From Corynebacterium sp. NML130628 (GTDB taxonomy: Bacteria > Actinomycetota > Actinomycetes > Mycobacteriales > Mycobacteriaceae), in contig NZ_MLAL01000011.1 of assembly GCF_001875665.1 (NCBI RefSeq), positions 1-64,000 of the forward strand: a stretch of 64,000 nt of DNA, written 5' to 3'. The first letter of the stretch is position 1. Each line of letters starts with the position of its first letter. Positions 58,851 to 64,000 of the stretch are shown here, in pieces. The notes under the pieces are model-generated. The model was not told where the DNA came from and did no database searches. It saw only the letters and a list, made by a program, of their open reading frames with translations. A program made the position numbers and the translations under genes.

Positions 58851-61256
58851 ATGCAAGGCGCACGACCGATCATCCAAGTGTTTGACGGCCAGCATCGTGA
58901 GTTGGTTATTCCCGTATATCAGCGCAATTACGACTGGCAGACGAAGCATTGCGCGCAGCTCTTCGATGACTTGGAGGAGATTATTCGTGAGGGTCGGGAG
59001 GCTCACTTCTTTGGCGCGATTGTGGGCGGAGGAACGTCGTTTGAGTGGTTAGTTATCGACGGCCAGCAGCGCCTCACCACCGTCAGTATCTTGATGCTCG
59101 CGTTGGCGAAGGCGATCGAGAACGGGGACATCCGGGCTGATGACGAATCCTTGGGCGTGAAGATTGTCGATTCCTTCCTCATGATCGGTGATCAACGGCA
59201 GGAGGTTCGGTTCAAGCTCAAGCCGGTCAAGGATGACAAGAAGGCGTACGACGCGCTGTTTGGGGAGCCGTCGGGGTACGTGGCTGCTTCAAATATCACG
59301 TCGAACTTCAAATACTTCCAGGACCGGCTGCGGGCGACGAAATATACGGCGGATGAGATTTGGGGGGCCGTCGAAAAGCTGCAGGTGATGCTGCTCGAGC
59401 TGGACAAAGATGATGACCCACAGCGAATCTTTGAGTCGCTGAACTCGACGGGCTTGGACCTGACTGAGGCCGATAAGGTGCGCAACTTCATTCTGATGGG
59501 GCACGCGCCGAAGGTGCAGGAGAAGCTCTACGAGGACTTGTGGAACCCCATTGAGATGAATGCGAAGTTCCGAACTTCGGCGTTTATTCGCTGGTATCTC
59601 ACGACGAAGAATTCTCGTACGCCTCGCGAGAAGGATGTGTACGAGGAATTCAAACGCTTCGCAAAGCGCCAAGGCACCGAAACAAAGGAGGTGTTGGAGG
59701 AGCTTCACGAGTTTTCGCGATACTACAGGGAGATTCAGGAATCGAGTACCGGGTTTGCGCAGGCAGATCGGATTCTGCGACGCATGCAGCCCATTCTCGG
59801 CGGTGTGACCTTGCCGTTCCTGATGCCCGTGCTACGCGACGTCCACGCCGGTCGCATCACTGAGGATGATTTCTGCGACGTGCTTCGCATCACTGAGTCG
59901 TTTATTGCGCGCCGCTTCATCATCGAGATGGCGACGAACTCGTTGAATAAGATTTTTGCGACGGCCTACTCCGAGATCACGAAACTGCGTAAAGAGGATG
60001 ACCGGTTCGCTGACGTATACGCGTATGTGCTGGGGCGACGCACAGGCAACGGCCGTATCCCTACCGATAGTGAGGTACAAGCCGCGCTGGAAACGCGCAA
60101 TATGTACAGCATCAAGGCCCAGTGGCGGAACTACATTTACGACGTCCTCGAGAACGGCAACTCGCGTGATACCCGCGACATCGCCCAAAACCTCGAAAAC
60201 GGCGACATTTCCATCGAGCACATCATGCCGCAAACGCTGAGCGAAGAATGGAAAACAACGCTCGGGCCTGACGCTGAACGCATCCATAGCGAGTGGTTAC
60301 ACCGCATCGGCAACCTGACCGTGACCGGCTACAACTCCAGCTACTCCAACAAGCCATTTGCCGTAAAGAAAGCCACCGACAAAGGCTTCGATTCCTCCCC
60401 GTACCGCCTCAACCGCAGACTCAAAGAGGCCACGACCTGGGGCGAAGCCGAGATGCAGCAACGCACGGAAGACACCGTCACCGCGGCCCTGGACTACTGG
60501 CGCATGCCAACGACAACGTTCACCCCGCCCCAAACCGTGCTCCCCACCGAAGTGATGGGGGACTCCGGCGAGTTCACCGGGCGTTGGATCGTCGGGTTCC
60601 AATACCAAGACCTCTCCAAAACAGTAGGGAGCTGGGTAGACATGGTTGTTGCCCTGCTGCAGCACCTCCTTCGCGACCACCGCTCCGAACTACTCGCCCT
60701 CTCCAACGACGCCGCGCTACTGCACACCGAGTTCGACCCCGCGCACCTACCACGCGGCCGCCGAGTTGTCGACGACGCGCTCGCCGTCGACGTCGGCAAC
60801 AGCACCTCGGCAAAAATGGGGCTGCTGCGCTTCATCTTCGACCGGCTCGACCTGGACACCAACGACCTCGAGTTCCGGTTCCGAGCCACCGAGCAAGATG
60901 CAGCAGACGAGGCGGAGGAACCTGCATCAAAATACGCCGGGCTGCTGAAATTCGTCGCGGAGATGGACGAAGCCGCCGAGTTGCAGGCACCGCTGGAGGA
61001 CACTGAGGCGCTTCGGGCACAGTTCACGGAGGAGTTTGCGAAGTACGCGCCGGAGGCGCTGGACTCGAGGGTTTCGACTTTGACGCTGCAGCAAATCGCC
61101 GAGCAGGTGCCGACGGAAACAGCCACGGAGCTGCAGGCGCTTTCGGTTCTTCAGAAGATCATCCAGGCAGCTCGGTTAGTTGGGCCTACCACGATCCACG
61201 ACGCGATTATCGACGGCACCCTCGCCCAATGGGTGCGGAGGCTGGAGGCGTTCTGA
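58851..61256 (+). CDS. DUF262/DUF1524 protein (GmrSD-type modification-dependent restriction)
   Basis: 801 residues, ATG with AAGGGGC upstream. N-terminal DUF262: IPVYQRNYDWQTKHCAQLFDDL and the nucleotide motif LVIDGQQRLTTVSILML. Middle DUF1524 with the HNH nuclease-like site SIEHIMPQTLSEEW (H-x-x-P) and HRIGNLTVTGYNSSYSNKPF. The last ~200 residues (after residue 560) are an extra domain, FTGRWIVGFQYQDLSKTVGSW onward, not recognised with confidence. Single-chain GmrSD relatives cut modified phage DNA using NTP. Flanked by identical family A cores. Confidence 0.83.
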   Translation: MQGARPIIQVFDGQHRELVIPVYQRNYDWQTKHCAQLFDDLEEIIREGREAHFFGAIVGGGTSFEWLVIDGQQRLTTVSILMLALAKAIENGDIRADDESLGVKIVDSFLMIGDQRQEVRFKLKPVKDDKKAYDALFGEPSGYVAASNITSNFKYFQDRLRATKYTADEIWGAVEKLQVMLLELDKDDDPQRIFESLNSTGLDLTEADKVRNFILMGHAPKVQEKLYEDLWNPIEMNAKFRTSAFIRWYLTTKNSRTPREKDVYEEFKRFAKRQGTETKEVLEELHEFSRYYREIQESSTGFAQADRILRRMQPILGGVTLPFLMPVLRDVHAGRITEDDFCDVLRITESFIARRFIIEMATNSLNKIFATAYSEITKLRKEDDRFADVYAYVLGRRTGNGRIPTDSEVQAALETRNMYSIKAQWRNYIYDVLENGNSRDTRDIAQNLENGDISIEHIMPQTLSEEWKTTLGPDAERIHSEWLHRIGNLTVTGYNSSYSNKPFAVKKATDKGFDSSPYRLNRRLKEATTWGEAEMQQRTEDTVTAALDYWRMPTTTFTPPQTVLPTEVMGDSGEFTGRWIVGFQYQDLSKTVGSWVDMVVALLQHLLRDHRSELLALSNDAALLHTEFDPAHLPRGRRVVDDALAVDVGNSTSAKMGLLRFIFDRLDLDTNDLEFRFRATEQDAADEAEEPASKYAGLLKFVAEMDEAAELQAPLEDTEALRAQFTEEFAKYAPEALDSRVSTLTLQQIAEQVPTETATELQALSVLQKIIQAARLVGPTTIHDAIIDGTLAQWVRRLEAF

Positions 61257-61282
61257 AGTGGCTGTCACAGGGATGCGTCGGC

Positions 61283-61356
61283 GAGGTCTGTTGGGGTAGG
61301 GATAGCCGCCACGAGCAGAGTCGGGAATTTGTGAACAGAATTGCAGATGGGAGTAA
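61283..61356. repeat. Family A short repeat, copy 3 of the cassette series
   Basis: GTCTGTTGGGGTAGGGATAG, CACGAGCAGAGTC and the identical core at 61323-61356, followed by TAGGAGTAGGG. Lies between the DUF262 and SNF2 genes. Confidence 0.9.
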
Positions 61357-61460
61357 TAGGAGTAGGGAGGTTGGGATCTCCGCATTCCCCAATCACGCCC
61401 CGCCCGCTACAGTACAATGACGCAGATACATTCAAGCGGTTTTACTACATCAGGAAATTT

Positions 61461-64000
61461 ATGATTCAGAGCCCTGACCAGTCTGTACCGGAGAGCCCAC
61501 GCCAGGAGAACCCCGGAATCTCCTTCGGGATGCACCTTTCCAGACATCAAGCGAAGTATTTCGCGCATGAGCTTGAGCGAAGTTATGCCAATGACCATGT
61601 CGGCAAGCTTGCAGGACTGCTTTTCGACGCCCAGGTGGAACCCAAGCCTCACCAGATTGAGGCAGCACTATTCGCGCTGAAGGGCAACGCGACAAGGGGC
61701 GTCGTGTTGGCCGATGAGGTCGGCCTCGGTAAGACGATCGAGGCGGGCATTGTTATTACGCAGTATTGGGCGGAGCGTAAACGTCGTATCCTGATCGTTG
61801 CTCCTGCCAGCCTCCGGCAGCAGTGGAAGCAGGAGCTGTACGAAAAGTTCTTGATCCCGTCCGAACTACTCGACTCCAAGTCCAAGGCAACACTCCTGTC
61901 CAACAAGGCCGGCGGTCAGGTATTGATTGCTTCCTACGAGTTTGTCCAGCAGAACAAGGCGGATCTGATGCGTCCGTGGGACTTAGTCGTTGCCGACGAG
62001 GCTCACCGACTGCGCAACTTTTACAAGGGCAAGAAGCACGCCAAAGTGGCGCATTCGGTCGGTGAGGTTTTTGATGGCGCGAGCAAGGTAGTGCTGCTCA
62101 CGGCTACTCCACTGCAGAATCGTCTTGAAGAGATCTACGGGCTTGTCTCTATTTTTGACCCGGAGTACTTCCGGTCGATCGATGTTTTCCGCGAACGCTA
62201 TGTAAAAACGGGGAGCGCCGAATTCAGCCCAGATGACTTGGCGGAGCGCGTCGGTCAGTTGACAAAGCGCACCCTGCGTCGAGATGCGGAGAAGTACATC
62301 CGATTCACCAAGCGAGACCCATTGACGGTGAAGTTCCAGCCTTCGCAGGCGGAGCTGGATCTTTATGACCTGGTGAATGCCTACCTCCAGCGTGACACCT
62401 TGTATGCGTTCAATGACTCGCAGCGAGCGCTTTCTTCGCAGGTGATGCGCAAGCGGCTGGGTTCCTCGACGTATGCCGTGGGAATTACGCTTCGTAGAAC
62501 AGCGAATCGCCTGGCCGAGGAACTAGCCGCAGGCCAGCCACACGACGATCGTATGCCACTGTTCGATTTTGATAGCGACATGCTTGATGAAGAGCAGGCA
62601 GCATATGAGGCGGTTGGGGAGCTCGTGGAGAAGCACGAGGACTGGTCGGACCCGAAAGTCCGCAAGAAAGTGCAGAGCGAGATTGATGAGCTCAGAGAGT
62701 ACGCAACGCTCGCGGAATCGATTCACCAGAATCAGAAGTCGCTGAAATTGGGGGAGGCCATTGAGCGTGGCTTCGCGCGGCTGCGTGAGGTCGGTGCCCC
62801 TGAGAAGGCCATCATCTTCACCGAGTACAGCGACACCCAGAACTTCATCGCGGAAACGCTGCGGCAAGCAGGATACGGGGAAGGGCTGGTACTGTTCAAC
62901 GGCCAAAACGATTCGCCTGAGGCGACTGCGATTTATCAAGAGTGGCTCACAAAGAATGATGGTAGCGACGTCATTACCGGCAACCCGGCGGCGGATCGTC
63001 GAAAAGCTCTTGTTGATTACTTCCGTGACTCCGGCTCGATCATGATCGCGACCGAAGCGGCATCCGAAGGCATCAACCTGCAGTTTTGCTCAATGCTGAT
63101 CAACTACGACCTGCCGTGGAACCCACAGCGGGTGGAACAGCGTATCGGCCGCATTCACCGCTATGGCCAGAAGCACGACGTTGTCATCGTCAATTTCTTC
63201 AATGAGGGCAACGCGGCTGAGGCGCGCATCTTGGAGCTGCTCGAGAACAAATTCCACCTCTTCGATAGCGTCTTTGGCGCCAGTGACGAGGTGCTGGGTC
63301 GCATTGAGAGTGGCTTCGATTTCGCCCAGGAGATTGCGAAGATCTACGACAGCTACCGCACTGCTGACGAGATCAATCAGGCGTTCCAAGAGCTTGAGAA
63401 GAAGTACGCCGCCACTGTAAGCAAGGACATGGCTGAGGCGAAGGCGAAGGTCTTCGACAACCTTGATCCGTCAGTGCGTGATCGCTTGAAGTCCTACGAC
63501 GAACAGTTTGGTGAGGTACTGAACAAGTTCGAGCGGCTGCTCCTCCTCCTGACCATTCACGGTTTACAAGGCAAGGCCACGTTTGAAGGCGACGGACGCA
63601 ACTTCGTCCTGAACACACCACCGGCTGCCGGTATTGCGGCTGGCCGCTACCACTTCAAGTCCTCGCCAAGCGGCAATTCCAAGCAGTACCGCTATCACAG
63701 TGATCTTGCGAAGTACGTCATCGATGGCGCCCTGGAAGCGGACACGCCGTGCCAGACGCTCGTGTTCGACATCAGTCAGTCGGACCGCGTCAGCTCCCGC
63801 ATGAAGGAACTGGCCGGACAGTCTGGATCCCTGGTTGTTCGGGGTTTGACATTCAGGATGAAGGCCAACGACAGCGATATTTCCGAGAGCTACTTACTCG
63901 CTGCAGGCATCACCGATTCAGGCGAAGTACTGAACCAAGAAGATGCAGCAGAGATGATGGATCTGCGCGTTGTCGACACGTTGGATATAGCTGGGCCGCT
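61461..64000 (+). CDS. SNF2/RapA-type helicase of a defence cluster (cut by window edge)
   Basis: At least 846 residues, open at the right edge. ATG with AGGAA just upstream; TACAAT at 61413 may be its -10 box. SNF2 helicase motifs: I DEVGLGKT (residues 85-92), Ia LIVAPASLRQQW, II DEAH (179-182), III LLTATPLQNRLEE, V EGINLQFCSMLINYDLPWNP, VI QRIGRIHRYGQ. The region after the motor core (from ~570) is helical then beta-rich. Similar SNF2 proteins sit in type III restriction-like or DISARM-like clusters with a methyltransferase and a second helicase; those genes would be to the right of the window. Confidence 0.85.
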   Translation, partial: MIQSPDQSVPESPRQENPGISFGMHLSRHQAKYFAHELERSYANDHVGKLAGLLFDAQVEPKPHQIEAALFALKGNATRGVVLADEVGLGKTIEAGIVITQYWAERKRRILIVAPASLRQQWKQELYEKFLIPSELLDSKSKATLLSNKAGGQVLIASYEFVQQNKADLMRPWDLVVADEAHRLRNFYKGKKHAKVAHSVGEVFDGASKVVLLTATPLQNRLEEIYGLVSIFDPEYFRSIDVFRERYVKTGSAEFSPDDLAERVGQLTKRTLRRDAEKYIRFTKRDPLTVKFQPSQAELDLYDLVNAYLQRDTLYAFNDSQRALSSQVMRKRLGSSTYAVGITLRRTANRLAEELAAGQPHDDRMPLFDFDSDMLDEEQAAYEAVGELVEKHEDWSDPKVRKKVQSEIDELREYATLAESIHQNQKSLKLGEAIERGFARLREVGAPEKAIIFTEYSDTQNFIAETLRQAGYGEGLVLFNGQNDSPEATAIYQEWLTKNDGSDVITGNPAADRRKALVDYFRDSGSIMIATEAASEGINLQFCSMLINYDLPWNPQRVEQRIGRIHRYGQKHDVVIVNFFNEGNAAEARILELLENKFHLFDSVFGASDEVLGRIESGFDFAQEIAKIYDSYRTADEINQAFQELEKKYAATVSKDMAEAKAKVFDNLDPSVRDRLKSYDEQFGEVLNKFERLLLLLTIHGLQGKATFEGDGRNFVLNTPPAAGIAAGRYHFKSSPSGNSKQYRYHSDLAKYVIDGALEADTPCQTLVFDISQSDRVSSRMKELAGQSGSLVVRGLTFRMKANDSDISESYLLAAGITDSGEVLNQEDAAEMMDLRVVDTLDIAGP

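Noticed and set aside
2147..62999. Frequent octamers GTCGAAAA and GTCGATAA, mostly on the plus strand, as a possible polar chromosome motif
   Set aside because: Many occurrences are in coding frames and may reflect codon use; a whole-genome skew count is needed before any claim.
1..64000. tRNA, rRNA or CRISPR features
   Set aside because: None seen on reading both strands; no regular spaced repeats with unique spacers.

Overview
The window looks like a chromosomal segment of a Corynebacterium (or very close relative). The evidence is the conserved actinobacterial block dnaB-rplI-ssb-rpsF-GT87-ponA-DUF5318 (the order known around mycobacterial ponA1), meso-diaminopimelate dehydrogenase (ddh), a PPE-like/DUF3558 lipoprotein pair, GC-rich codon use and several start codons placed right behind a -10 box (leaderless style). 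No rRNA, tRNA or CRISPR array was seen.

Layout. 1-676: start of an IS3-like transposase cut by the window edge. 781-4571: pspA-trxA, divergent copper genes copZ-copA, a small ORF. 4701-12437: replication, ribosome and cell-wall block on the minus strand, with a cluster of DnaA boxes upstream of dnaB. 12540-18000: MarR, Usp, membrane protein, TrhO, UPF0371, DNA glycosylase. 18021-28180: nnr, two secreted paralogues, two MFS exporters, two TDT transporters, a pRiA4b ORF-3-like protein. 28591-30421: AbiEi/AbiEii. 30658-35720: membrane operon (including a VanZ-DUF202 fusion) and leuS. 36119-36920: Abi-like HEPN protein with a convergent candidate small RNA. 37552-48360: frameshifted secreted protein, flavodoxin, DUF454, PPE-like protein and lipoprotein, panBC, methyltransferase, iron-siderophore ABC importer, ddh. 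48898-64000: accessory zone with an AlbA_2 protein, PIN toxin-antitoxin, amino-acid permease, orphan HipB-like regulator, unknown two-gene module, DUF488, cupin, GNAT, a second Abi-like gene with convergent candidate RNA, a DUF262/DUF1524 restriction-like protein, and an SNF2 helicase running off the edge.

Two dispersed intergenic repeat families run through the window. Family A carries the core TTTGTGAACAGAATTG; its full copies are about 250 bp and end in a long imperfect inverted repeat. Family B pairs GAGTGACAAAGGACGCAA with its inverse and carries TTTCCCCAGGTCG. Copies of these repeats, or other direct repeats, bracket nearly every defence-type locus: AbiE (B/B), the AlbA_2 gene (B plus a 90-130 bp direct repeat on each side), the first Abi gene (a 40 bp direct repeat from family A), and the series Abi / DUF262 / SNF2 (three identical 34 bp copies of the A core). 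This cassette-like bracketing, and the repeated Abi gene plus convergent small RNA design, are the most notable points. Several remnants (DUF262, Fic, nitroreductase, ABC ATPase) show gene loss in the same places.

Function together: the minus-strand core block serves DNA replication, translation and peptidoglycan synthesis; copZA with trxA/pspA fits metal and envelope stress; panBC, ddh and the iron importer are housekeeping metabolism and uptake; the accessory zones are mainly phage-defence or toxin-antitoxin modules. All identifications come from reading the sequence and from recalled family features; no database search was run.
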